From: Chaenocephalus aceratus
Lineage: Eukaryota; Chordata; Actinopteri; Perciformes; Channichthyidae
DNA: 64,000 bases
NCBI GenBank assembly: GCA_023974075.1
Contig: CM043788.1
Span: 27,005,980 to 27,069,979, forward strand
Direction of reading: 5' to 3'
Shown in pieces: positions 55,029 through 64,000 of this stretch. How positions within the stretch are numbered: position 1 is the stretch's first letter; every line of letters begins with the position of its first letter. The notes beneath the pieces were generated by a model that was not told the origin of the DNA, ran no database searches, and saw only the letters and a program-made list of their open reading frames with translations. The translations under genes and the position numbers were made by a program.

Positions 55029-55200
55029 GTTCTAAACCCTACAAAGAGCTGGAGCTGATCGTCAAAAGCAAGCTGCTGTTGAAGGACATCGCTCGCCTGT
55101 CGCCTGCAGAACAAACGTCGTCTTTGGAGTCGTTTCATAAAGTCATTTTATTCTTTGCACCCAAGAGCGTGCATTTCCCATTCACTACTATGGCTGCCAG
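55029..55200 (+). pseudogene. THAP-associated gene, internal exon
   Basis: Between acceptor ccaaaag and donor gtattt the frame reads KPYKELELIVKSKLLLKDIA then SLESFHKVILFFAPKSVHF and TTMAA. FAPKxxHF-type segments occur in a large repetitive fish protein family with THAP fingers. The exon joins the next one (55925) in frame via AG+A. Plus strand, same orientation as the THAP relic. Confidence 0.55.
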
Positions 55201-55229
55201 GTATTTCTAAAAATTCCGTTGCTCAAGGG

Positions 55230-55249
55230 ATTGTGACGACCCCTCCACA

Positions 55250-55307
<58 letters not shown>

Positions 55308-55769
55308 TTTGTTCAGGTTGTTTCAGGTGCTGATGAGCTGCAACCTGGTAAAGCGGGATAAAGGAGGAGCCCAGGCGGTTGCGTCGGTCTCACTCCTCTG
55401 GGCACTTTCTCGGTGCCAGCCTCGGGGACCCGTGGCTGGTTTTTGTCATTATATTGTAAATAAGAGAATAAACACTCTCTTACGCTTCGTACCCGGCTCC
55501 TGGGCTGCAACAAAAAGCAGGGAGGCGAGACGAAGGGTAGAGAATAACAAATGTTTATTCTCTTATTTACAATATAATGACAAAAACCAGCCACAGGTCC
55601 CCGAGGCTGGCACCGAGAAAGTGCCCAGAGGAGTGAGAAAGTGCCCAGAGGAGTGAGACCGACGCAACCGCCTGGGCTCCTCCTTTATCCCGCTTCACCA
55701 GGTGCAGCTCATCAGATAGCCATCCGCCCACAGGTGTGGCTCATCAGCGCCTACAACAACCTGAACAAA

Positions 55770-55839
<70 letters not shown>

Positions 55840-55870
55840 CACCCCACGTGGTGTGGAGGGGTCGTCACAG
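55230..55870. mobile_element. ~640-bp fold-back element
   Basis: tgtgacgacccctccacacc at 55230 pairs with ggtgtggaggggtcgtcaca at the other end (about 55851-55870). Inverted similarity continues inward for ~270 bp per arm, including a (GT)n run in the left arm and a (CA)n run in the right, and closes with ggctggtttttgtcattata against its reverse complement. The loop is about 55478-55550. Lies in an intron; flanks share only ggat. Confidence 0.85.
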
Positions 55871-55924
55871 GATTTATTTTGGTGAATTGTCCTACACAAT
55901 TTATATTATTATTTTTTGATGCAG

Positions 55925-56073
55925 AGTACAATTAGCCGGACTACACTTCAATGAAAATTCTGCACGGGCTCAAGCTATGACGCAGACCGGGAAACACATG
56001 TGGGGCGTGTCGTTTCCGAAGGCCAGGAGGGGAGAGCCAGTCATCAAAGCAGTCAAAGTTACACCAACTTTCG
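55925..56073 (+). pseudogene. THAP-associated gene, penultimate exon
   Basis: From acceptor tttttgatgcag the frame reads VQLAGLHFNENSARAQAMTQ then KHMWGVSFPKARRGEPVI and KVTPTF, ending at donor gtgagt. LHxNENSxRxQA and VSFPKARxG are recurrent in a repetitive teleost protein family. Open throughout; in phase with the previous exon. Confidence 0.6.
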
Positions 56074-56168
56074 GTGAGTGTCTGCTCAATGTGCCTATCG
56101 CTAAGCTTTCAACAGGGCCCGAATGTGTTGTTTTTGGAATAATATTTTCCCCTTGTTTGTCTTTTCAG

Positions 56169-56351
56169 TTTATGTGCAAAGAATTGATGGGAGAGGTTGT
56201 TGAGCTGCGGAATACTTACCCTACCTACAAGAAGGCCGAAGCTCTGAGGTCAAACAGACAAGTCCCACCCCCAATTGCGTCAGCATTTGTAAAACCTAAC
56301 AAGCTTGTGCTTGTTGGAGTACAGAGGAGCAGGAGTCGCTTTAATAAATAA
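56169..56351 (+). pseudogene. THAP-associated gene, last exon, frame-shifted
   Basis: After acceptor cccttgtttgtcttttcag the best frame reads CKELMGEVVELRNTYPTYKK then PPPIASAFVKPNKLVL and RSRSRFNK, stop at 56349. The phase from the preceding exon differs by one base, so a frameshift near 56180 or an altered splice is needed. The stop overlaps an aataaa that could serve as poly(A) signal. Confidence 0.55.
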
Positions 56352-57167
56352 ATGGTGACATCTGTGGTGACCACACACATACACTGGGTTACATAATCCA
56401 CACATGGAACTACAGTGGGGGGTTTTGTTTTCACATGGACATGTATGTGGATCTCTATATATATTGTGTGCCCTCCTGTCTTCTCTCTCTTTCTTCCCGG
56501 ACTGCAACCGGACAACATGTAACAAATAAGTCAACTTTTTGTACCTCCATTGCCTCCTGCGACTCCCTATCTCTCGGCACTACACATCTTTCTTTTTTGT
56601 ACTGGTGCTCAAATCAATTCATTTCATGTTGATCTTGGTTATACTTATGAGGGTTACCAGGGGGATACAATTGTGCATATCTAGTTTATTTTGAGAAGAC
56701 TGCTGTGGTCATGTTAAGTTTGAGGTCTGATATGAGTTATGCATTTAAATCCAGATGATTCAAAAATACTCTTCCGTTGAGCAGCTGGTCACTGGACAAT
56801 AACTCTGGGGTGTGTTAAGAATTTTCTGCTGTGTTTCTTTCAGAGTTCATATGGTGGTAAGCAACAGAGCCCTTGGCACTATTTTGTTCTTATAATAATA
56901 ATAGATTAATTAAACACTATGTACATTATTTTGTTTGTTTTTATACTTTTGACCATACTGCACATAATGTTTTTCTTCATTGTATGCACAACTATTATAC
57001 AATAAGACAACCATACACAAGTACCTTAAAGTAATTCATGTAATTTATTTGTACTGAATTTCGTGTTACACATTCACTTATTATTATTCACATATAGATA
57101 ATTGAAACCGTACACAGATCATTCACTGACGGCTGGTTTAAATCCTGTGTAGGCAACGCTTTCAGGA
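56352..57167. other. No gene recognised
   Basis: AT-rich 3' flank; short frames only. Confidence 0.5.
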
Positions 57168-57350
57168 TTAGGAAATGCTTTCCTCTTCCTCAGATGGCGA
57201 ACTTGAATCATCGCCATCAGCACTTTCATCGGTGATATCAGGTGACGTTTCCTTGTATTTCCTCTTCGACATCAGAGGCTCGTATAGATATGGTTGGATG
57301 TCGACAACATACTCCAGATATTGGGTGGCCTCCGACTCAGAATCAGACAT
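57168..57350 (-). CDS. Small acidic ORF (60 codons), PYLYEP motif
   Basis: ATG 57350 opens MSDSESEATQYLEYVVDIQP, then YLYEPLMSKRKY and an acidic Ser/Glu tail to a stop. The PYxYEP-type segment resembles the first exon of P2X7-like cytoplasmic-domain proteins that are repetitive in fish. A promoter-like GC-rich stretch with tgacgtcacgcgacgcc lies 80 bp upstream. Could be a complete micro-ORF or a first exon without its partners. Confidence 0.35.
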   Translation of the reverse strand: MSDSESEATQYLEYVVDIQPYLYEPLMSKRKYKETSPDITDESADGDDSSSPSEEEESIS

Positions 57351-58060
57351 GATAGACGAAACTAAGTTGTACTATCGGCGGGAGCCGCTGTGAGCGATAA
57401 GCCAGGGTGTGTTTGTTTGGCAACTCTGACGTCACGCGACGCCATCTTGCGGAGGAGCGGCTGAGAAAATAAATCGTCGGACTTGGTGTTGGGGGTTGAA
57501 CAAAATAAATATTGCGCATTGCCAGACGCATATTATCTCCGATTTTAATACTGCAATATCTTAGATAGTGTTGTAGCTATATGATTTCGATTTTACTGGC
57601 AATTATAAAAAAACCTTTGCATTTGATCTTTAAGTCCGGAGCCCCCCTCCCTGCTGTGAGAGGAGAGGAAAGAACCTGCCTACTCTCTTATCAGAGAGTA
57701 AGGCATACATCATTATAGGTCTTACACTCAACTTAACAAACCACTTGTTTTGTTTATGCTGTAAATATAGAAAAACCTAAAATATGAATCATTTTCATTG
57801 TGGGTTATACAAGAATATAATTGATTATAACTAACTTTCGTTTTAAGTATTCACTTCATACTATGAAGCTCTCAACACCCTCTTTTTAAAACGCAAAGTT
57901 ATCAAACAGCAACAACTAAAATTGTAAGCATACATACATATTCAAAAACCATCAAGAAGCATTCTCATTATGGGTTCCTACAAGAATATGATTGATCATA
58001 TATGATTTATAATTAACTTTCGTATTAAGTATTCACTTCATACTATGAAGATCTCAACAT
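57351..58060. other. No feature recognised
   Basis: Contains two related copies of ttaagtattcacttcatact (57844 and 58025), part of a local ~180-bp duplication (57780-57890 against 57960-58060); otherwise nothing. Confidence 0.45.
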
Positions 58061-58371
58061 CCCTGTCAGTTGTCATTTCAGGTGACTACACGCAACCCTC
58101 CTCCACCCCTCTCGCCTCCTGTCTCCTCCAGGACAAAGCTAAAACCTTCCTCCTTCAGACCGGTCCCACCTACTTATCACCACCACCAGTGTCTAGACCC
58201 CGGAGATTTCATGGGAGCGGTTCTTTCCCTCCTGAATGATTATCCTGCAAACCGGGGCCGAATCGCCAAACACCATTCCATTCTTCTGTTGTATTATCAT
58301 GGTAATTATTTCATTCATATGACGTGTAACAATAAATATGTATTCCTTACATCACGTCTCTCCGGGTTGAA
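58061..58371 (+). repeat. Solo terminal repeat of the Ngaro-like element
   Basis: Matches 12783-13090 along its whole length, including the 171-bp block (58202-58371). No gag, RT or recombinase next to it, so it is a solo remnant analogous to a solo LTR. Confidence 0.85.
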
Positions 58372-59260
58372 CTTATATTGCAGCTATAGTATAAACTTTG
58401 GTTTAAATTGCGTGAATAAACTAGCTATAGAGCTAAAGTTAATTATGTTCATCCAATTTCAGAAGGATTACCTTTTAACAAACGTTGTAATGCTTTTCTT
58501 TCATTTCAATTTGAGTAAAACATTGAAGATATAACATTGTATTGTTTTCTTTTTACACTGACTCAGATATAATAAAAAGACAACGTCAGTCGAAGCTCAG
58601 CTTTGGTAAGGAAGAGACAGGACAGGCAGAGAGAAAGAGAGAGAGAAAGTGATGGAAGTCAGGGTGGAACTGCAAAAGAATAGGCTTAATAATCCCATCT
58701 ATCCATCTATCTATAACTTAGTCTTCATTTACAATAGGCATCATTTTAAAACACCATCCATCTATTGCAGTTATGATATATGACATAACATACAATTGTA
58801 TAAAACACAATTTGCTTAGATATTTGTTCTCTTTTGAGAATCAAACAAAACAGATTTAAATAAAAAAATAATGCAAACAAACAAGTGAAATTAACTAAAT
58901 TGCTGAATTGCTTTAAATTCACTGGCAGGAGCGACACGTGAGAAGGAGCAAAAAGTGAATAATGAGGGAGAGATTGTACAAAGAGAAAGAGTAGGACAGA
59001 GAAAGAGTAATGAACAGGAAGAAGACAGAGACTAAAGAAGATGGAAGAGAGGCTGCAGGTTATGGAAAGGAGAGGGACATGGAAAATGAATGTTGACAAT
59101 GTCTTGTGATAATTTTAGCCTCTTTTGCATGTCCAGATCATTAATAGTAACAATCAACTGATTCTTATGTATTACACTTTCAAAAATAATGTATGCTGCA
59201 GCCCACTGACATGGTTTGAAATCAATATATTATCCAATTTGTGACCCCCCACGGGACTTA
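58372..59260. other. No gene recognised
   Basis: AT-rich; a GA-rich stretch at 58625-58660 and a ctatctatctat-type microsatellite near 58700. A 117-codon minus frame (58746-59099) is hydrophobic but low-complexity and unsupported. Confidence 0.45.
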
Positions 59261-59417
59261 AAAAGCACCTAACTAGATCATGAAAATCCCAAAAATCTCG
59301 GGGGGTATTCCCCCAAACCCCCCAAGCATGTTTGGACCTCTGTATTTAGGAAATCCTGGATACGGCCCTGCCTGGCTGCTAGTGCGGTCATACAATACCA
59401 GAGAGCACTGTCACACT

Positions 59418-60086
59418 CACTTCTCTACTTCCCCTCTTCTACGACCAGGCCAAATCTGTGGCCATGATTCGTCAATCCATGGATGTGGTAAGGCAAGCAT
59501 TGGATATTCTGAATCCTGGTCAGATACCAATCATTTCTCTGGATCAACCTCTATACGCTGTGGCAAAACAAACCCAGTGGAGCTGGCCAGCAACTCACGG
59601 TGAAGATCATTTTATTGTGATGTTTCTTGGGTTTCACATTGAGACGGCAGCACCCAAGGTACTTGGCAACCTCCTGGAGGGATAGCGGGTGGACAAGAGT
59701 AGTGTCATGTCCCCAGTTCCACCTCTGGTCTATCATCCTGTAGCTGGAAATAGAGTTGATGATCTATGGCTGACTTCCTACTCTATATAAATGCCCTGAC
59801 CAAGATTGTGCCTTGCTTCCTTGCTCTGGGACACACCCACTATGCCGGATGGACACCAGTCCACTTGCGTGACATGATTGTGCTAAAAGATAACCATTCT
59901 GATGTCCATGGGCAGTTTCTGAAAGGAAAGGCTGTGAAGAAGACGACATGCAGCTTCTCTGCTATTGCCATTGACCAAGCCCACAAGCAGAACAATGCCT
60001 CCCTGAAAGGAGATAGTGATGCTGTCGGCCTGACAGAGAACCCTGCACCTCTGCGACGATGGATGCTGTCTGGCCCCGAGATGCAT
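59418..60086 (+). pseudogene. Dispersed teleost ORF, part 1
   Basis: Reads PLFYDQAKSVAMIRQSMDVV, NPGQIPIISLDQPLYAVAKQ, WSWPATHGEDHFIVMF, then after a break (59686-59765) LGHTHYAGWTPVHLRDMIVL, FSAIAIDQAHKQNNA, GLTENPAPLRRWMLSGPEM. These blocks belong to a large uncharacterised protein family that is repetitive in fish and cnidarians (HYARWxxVHxRDM and ENxxxLRRWMxxGPE motifs). I know no biochemical function; a transposon origin is probable. It stops at an insertion at about 60087. Confidence 0.6.
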
Positions 60087-61200
60087 GGGTGCGGGAAGGG
60101 GGGTGCTGAGGGGGCTGCAGCACCCCCTGGCCTAGCGGCAGGCAGGCGGTGCGGAGCTCCCCTGTCTGAATTATTATTTGACGGTTATTGCTGCTCCCGC
60201 TGTGCATAATCTGTGTAATATGTAGCCAATAAATTCCACATTGTTGGTAAAATAATATTTTGGCCTGCCCCGAATGTTTTTTCTGTAGCCCCGGACAATT
60301 CTACCTCAATAATATAATACATTAACCGTGCTTTATGTGAACCTCATCATGACACTAGAGAGGACAGCAGGACTGTAATTTCCCGTGTTCAGTGAATGCA
60401 ACAGAGGCAAGACACCAGACCAATCAGAGAGTTGCATGGAAAATGTGTGTGTGTGGAAATAGCGCATTTAGTGTGTGTGTGTCAGCAGGGACCGTGTTGT
60501 TAGCTAGCTGCACTAACGGACATAAGGAGCTGTTTCCACAACAAGCTGGAGGAGAGTCCTCTCCTCTCAGACTGAGAGGCTCAGGTGAGCTAAATGACTC
60601 TTGAGTGTTTAGATAGTTAACTTTAGTCTAAGTTATCTCAGTGGGTCTCAAACGGTTTGGTCACAAATTATTCAAAAGATTATTTCCACGGCACACTTTC
60701 ATATGATCATTATCGTTATAAAAAAACAAGAGAATAAAGGAAAAACAGTTATGAAATACTATATGGCAGTAAAAACAATATATGGCAGTAAAACAAGAAT
60801 GGAGTTTGAAAGGGGAGTGATTTGTAAAATGGATGTTGAGAGATGTATCCATAGATATCTTAATGTTGCTCTCAAAGTGCACCAGATTGATGCTTTTAAC
60901 TTCAATATTTAAAACAAATTTTCCCGGGGGACCATCCCCCCGGACCCCCCTAGAGGAGGTGAGGTCCGCTCCCCACTCGTAAAAAATAGCACTTTACCCC
61001 TGCCTATATGCCGTGAGCTGATTATCGAGCCTTCATTGTAACAGTCGCGGGTGTACTGTGTGTTTGCGTGTGGGGAGTGTTGCAGTAGAACATTCCACTG
61101 TAGCGCCCCTGGTGATCGCGCTTTTGTGCGTGCTCTATAGTGCGTGCTCTATAGTGCCCGTAATAGTGTTCACTGGAGTCCAGCACCTCAAAATACTTCC
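60087..61200. mobile_element. hAT-like insertion in the dispersed ORF
   Basis: Splits the ORF between GPEM and ARVVGEFEA. Contains ggtgctgagggggctgcagc at the left and tagcactttacccctgcc near 61000, and a block (60285-60440) that recurs at 63480-63640. Exact ends and duplication not resolved; more than one element may be present. Confidence 0.6.
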
Positions 61201-61472
61201 CGCGCCTCTGCCGACATGGCACGTGTGGTTGGAGAGTTTGAGGCCTCCACTGAGAGGAGAAAGAAGACTGACACCCGGCACCATGAGCAGACCAAACATG
61301 CACAAATGGCATTTGCACGAGATGTTGAAGCACTAACTGGTGCTATAGAAGACATGGGCAATCCATGCTGTGAAAAGAGCATTGTAGATCTTCTTGTACT
61401 GGATACTAGTGCAGCAGTCATTGACACTCTGAACCAGATTGAGAAACTTGGACAGGACCAGTATGACACCTA
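61201..61472 (+). pseudogene. Dispersed teleost ORF, part 2
   Basis: Reads ARVVGEFEASTERRKKTDTR, then ALTGAIEDMGNPCCEKSIVD, LLVLDTSAAVIDTLNQIEKL and GQDQYDTY, continuing the family order after part 1. Open to the Tc1 insertion at 61473. Confidence 0.6.
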
Positions 61473-61579
61473 CAGTGAAGGAAATAAGTATTTGATCCCT
61501 TGCCACAGTGAGAGTAAGAATATAAAAAAGAAAAAACAAAAAATTACATTATATAAAAGATAAAAATGTATTTGCATTT

Positions 61580-62013
61580 ACTGTACACCCCAGCACGTGC
61601 ACTCCGCTCTGCATCAACCAAACGGCTCGCTGCACCATCGCTGCGAAGGGGACCCAAGTTCCCATCAGCAAAAACACGTGAGTTTGCTATCCTGGCTCCA
61701 AAATGGTGGAATGAGCTCCCCATTGACATCAGGACAGCAGATAGCTTACACACCTTCCGGCGCAGACTGAAAACTCATCTCTTTCAACTCCACTTCGAGC
61801 GATAGAACTATAAACAAAGCACTTATATACTAATAAAGGGCTGGCTTATTTAAAGCCAGTTGAGTAGCACTTGAAATGTTTTTGCTCTATGAAGCCTGAT
61901 GTACTTGATTCTGTTTTCTTCAAGTTTGTATTTTGTTGGTCGAACGCACTTATTGTAAGGCACTTTGGATAAAAGCGTCAGCTAAATGCAATGTAATGTA
62001 ATGTAATGTAATT
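61580..62013 (+). mobile_element. LINE 3' end, plus strand
   Basis: Reads KFPSAKTREFAILAPKWWNE then IDIRTADSLHTFRRRLKTHL and a stop at 61803, followed by tttggataaaagcgtcagct and an (ATGTA)n tail. Less decayed than the three minus-strand copies in the tandem array. Confidence 0.8.
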
Positions 62014-62188
62014 TAACTGTGGGAAATAAGTATTTGATCCCCTTGCAAAAAACGAGAATTCTGAATCCCACAGAGCGGGTAAGTCCTCCTAATTAAGAAT
62101 TAAGAAAGTACTCCTAATATCAATTTATTACCTATATAAAAAGACACCTGTCCACAGAATCAATAAATCAGATTCCAACCTCTCCACC

Positions 62189-62577
62189 ATGGGCAAGACT
62201 AAAGAGCTGTCAATGTACCTCAGGGACATGATTGTAGACCTGCACAAGGCTGGGATCGGCTACAAGACCATCAGAAAGCAACATGGGGAGAAGGAGACTG
62301 TTGGTGTGATTATTCGTAGATGAAAAAAAATAAAAATGGGCATCACTCAACAATCAATCACCCTCGGTCTGGAGCTCCACACAAGATCTCGCCCCGTGGG
62401 GTATTGATGATCATGAGAAAGGTGAGGTATCAGCTAATTACTACACGGGAGGAACTTGTTAATGATTTCATGGCAGCTGGGACCACAGTCACCAAGAAAA
62501 CTATTGGTAACACACAACACCATAATGGATCAAATCCTGCAGCGCCTGAAGGCCCCATGCTCAAGAAGACTCATGAA
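62189..62577 (+). pseudogene. Tc1 transposase N-terminus
   Basis: ATG 62189 opens [20 protein letters not shown], then [15 protein letters not shown] (first helix-turn-helix), and in a shifted frame [36 protein letters not shown] and KKTIGNT (second DNA-binding half). Frameshifts near 62320 and 62500. The DDE catalytic domain is absent. Confidence 0.85.
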
Positions 62578-63210
62578 AGGCCACCATCATTGTCACAAAT
62601 GGGCAAGCTGAGAACTGGTACCAAGTCAGATTGGTGGGCTGTTTGGAGGACCTGATTTATTTACAAGAGAATGCATCTCACCTCACAGTACAGGTCATCA
62701 TCCTTGATGGGGCTGCTCTTGTGAACATGCTATGACCTGGTGCTGCTAAGACGTTTTTTGATTATGTGCAGAAAGTGTTCTCACCATACTGTCATGCTCT
62801 CAGCTGGAGCATGTTAGCAGAGTCGATGTTGTGTGGGATGAATATTTCCCCGAAAGTCTGAAGGCTGAAACACGCAGCAAGAGAGGGAAGGGAGTTCATA
62901 GACACATTGAGCCATCCAGTGTCATTCCTGGAAACTGGCCAGAGTTTCTGCGCATTGAAGAAAAGAAGGCGGAACTGTTCTCCTTCCTGGCAACCAGTGT
63001 GACAGCCCTCAACACTGGCAAACAAATAATCAGTATTTGCAACATGCACACATGAGGAAGATAACCACATCCTACTGCACCTAGGAGATGCTGTGAAGGA
63101 AGGGTATAGCAAGGTGTCAATACGCACAGTTGACACGGATCATGTGGCCACCATTGGCGCCATTGGACGAATATGCGATGGCCCTATAGCCAAAAATCTT
63201 CCTTCGGGCA
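62578..63210 (+). pseudogene. Dispersed teleost ORF, part 3
   Basis: Reads [104 protein letters not shown], and further broken blocks toward 63180 (RTVDTDHVATIGAI). These follow part 2 in the family order. Several stops and shifts make it a pseudogene. Confidence 0.6.
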
Positions 63211-63459
63211 TGCTCTAGGAGTGTGCCAAAGTTCATGTTTTTATCATCAAAAGCACAATTCTTTCACATATCTGCTGGACATTTGCGAGGCGAAAATGTA
63301 CCTCACTCTTAGTTTATGAAATCAGTGAAGTGGGAGTTTAAACTAACAGAGATGTCATAAGTAGAGCAACTTCCTTAGGCCCGGGCAGCCGAAAATATGT
63401 TTTGTGTGCACACTTTTGGGCCTTTGGGGACTCCGTAGCATAACCGCATGGGTGTCACC

Positions 63460-64000
63460 TGGGGTAGGTAGGGGTTTTTTCTTTAGCCCCGGACAAATTC
63501 TCCCTCAATAATATAATACATGAACCGTACTTTACCTAGAGGACGGCAGGGATGTAATTTCCCGTGTTCAGTGAATACAACAGAGGCAAGACACCAACAG
63601 ACCAATCAGAGAGTTGCATGGAGATAAACGTGTTTTTTTGGCTGACAGGTACGTACCTCTCCCCTGTGACGGTGTTTAAACTTTAAACTTTCAGCCGCGG
63701 AGTTTCTGAAGATGGACATTAGACATTTTTTTTAATAAAAAAGACGGCAATTCTCTGGTGGCTCACACAACAACCCCAGAGCCACCACCTGAGCCAGGTG
63801 AACAAGGTATGTAAATGTCAGTAAACTTACAAGTTATGCGAACATGTAAGCAAAGCATAAATTATAGCTACGTTGACGTTACTTTGAATCGCAAGGGTAA
63901 GCTAAACCGTTAGCAAGTAGCTATAGCTAGCCAGATATATTAAATAAACACTTTGTCATACAATCTAAATGTTGTGTTTTTTAGCGTTACCTGGTGATTT
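63460..64000 (+). mobile_element. hAT-like element, second copy of the 60.3-kb type, runs off the window
   Basis: 63480-63640 matches 60285-60440 (tagccccggacaaattct, cccgtgttcagtgaatacaa). Downstream, ATG 63711 opens MDIRHFF and, one base shifted past a T-run, NKKDGNSLVA with TTTPEPPPEPGEQ before a gtatg donor: a typical first exon of ZMYM-type hAT transposases. Confidence 0.6.

Larger units (their letters stand above)
61473..62577 (+). mobile_element. Tc1-like element fragment(s) with LINE tail inside
   Basis: cagtgaaggaaataagtatt starts at 61473 after a TA; the same Tc1 end recurs at about 62026 (tgggaaataagtatttgatc). The LINE 3' end (61580-62013) separates them. The right end of Tc1 is missing: at about 62578 the dispersed ORF resumes. 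Confidence 0.75.

Noticed and set aside
1..64000. tRNA or rRNA genes
   Set aside because: No cloverleaf A/B-box pair or rRNA core sequence was noticed by eye; a tRNAscan/Infernal run would settle it.

Overview
The window is vertebrate, almost certainly teleost fish, nuclear DNA. The evidence is an intact b3gnt7-type glycosyltransferase gene, GT-AG splice sites, CA/GT microsatellites, and an extreme load of fish-type transposons (many hAT families, DIRS/Ngaro-like YR retroelements, a Polinton/Maverick relic, LINE 3' tails, Tc1). There is no sign of bacterial organisation. Only one gene (b3gnt7, minus strand, 5.27-6.52 kb) looks intact. Almost everything else is mobile DNA nested in mobile DNA.

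Layout. 0-3.4 kb: hairpin repeats, a Myb/SANT-like relic and phase-compatible relic exons of an unrecognised gene. 3.4-7.6 kb: b3gnt7 with its 3' side, and a Harbinger-like MITE upstream. 8.5-13.1 kb: a decayed DIRS/Ngaro-like retroelement (gag-like ORF, RT-RNase H, tyrosine recombinase, two direct 171-bp repeats; a solo copy of the repeat lies at 58 kb). 15.4-22.0 kb: a 6.6-kb element with ~1-kb inverted arms, each holding the same tiny first exon; its interior has a Cys-rich exon with a poly(A) signal and two hAT insertions with exact 8-bp target duplications. 22.07-35.23 kb: a 13.2-kb element with ~4.5-kb near-identical inverted arms and a half integrase gene at its centre, inserted into a DIRS recombinase gene. 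The DIRS in turn abuts a Polinton packaging-ATPase gene (36.5-38.6 kb), which is also split by a hAT. 39.0-51.5 kb: a 5.45-kb unit, itself hAT-derived with two further hAT insertions, present as two full tandem copies plus an older partial copy that still shows both empty sites. 51.5-56.4 kb: a THAP-type gene relic split by a hAT that contains another hAT; its later exons flank a fold-back element. 57-64 kb: a small acidic ORF, the solo YR-element repeat, and a dispersed teleost ORF broken by a hAT-like insertion, a LINE tail and a Tc1 fragment.

Copies, empty sites and target duplications let the order of many insertions be read directly. The most notable objects are the 13.2-kb long-armed integrase element, the 6.6-kb long-armed element with its spliced mini-gene structure, and the tandem array. 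All family names rest on motif recognition by eye; no database search was possible. Assembly artefacts cannot be excluded for the large palindrome and the tandem copies.
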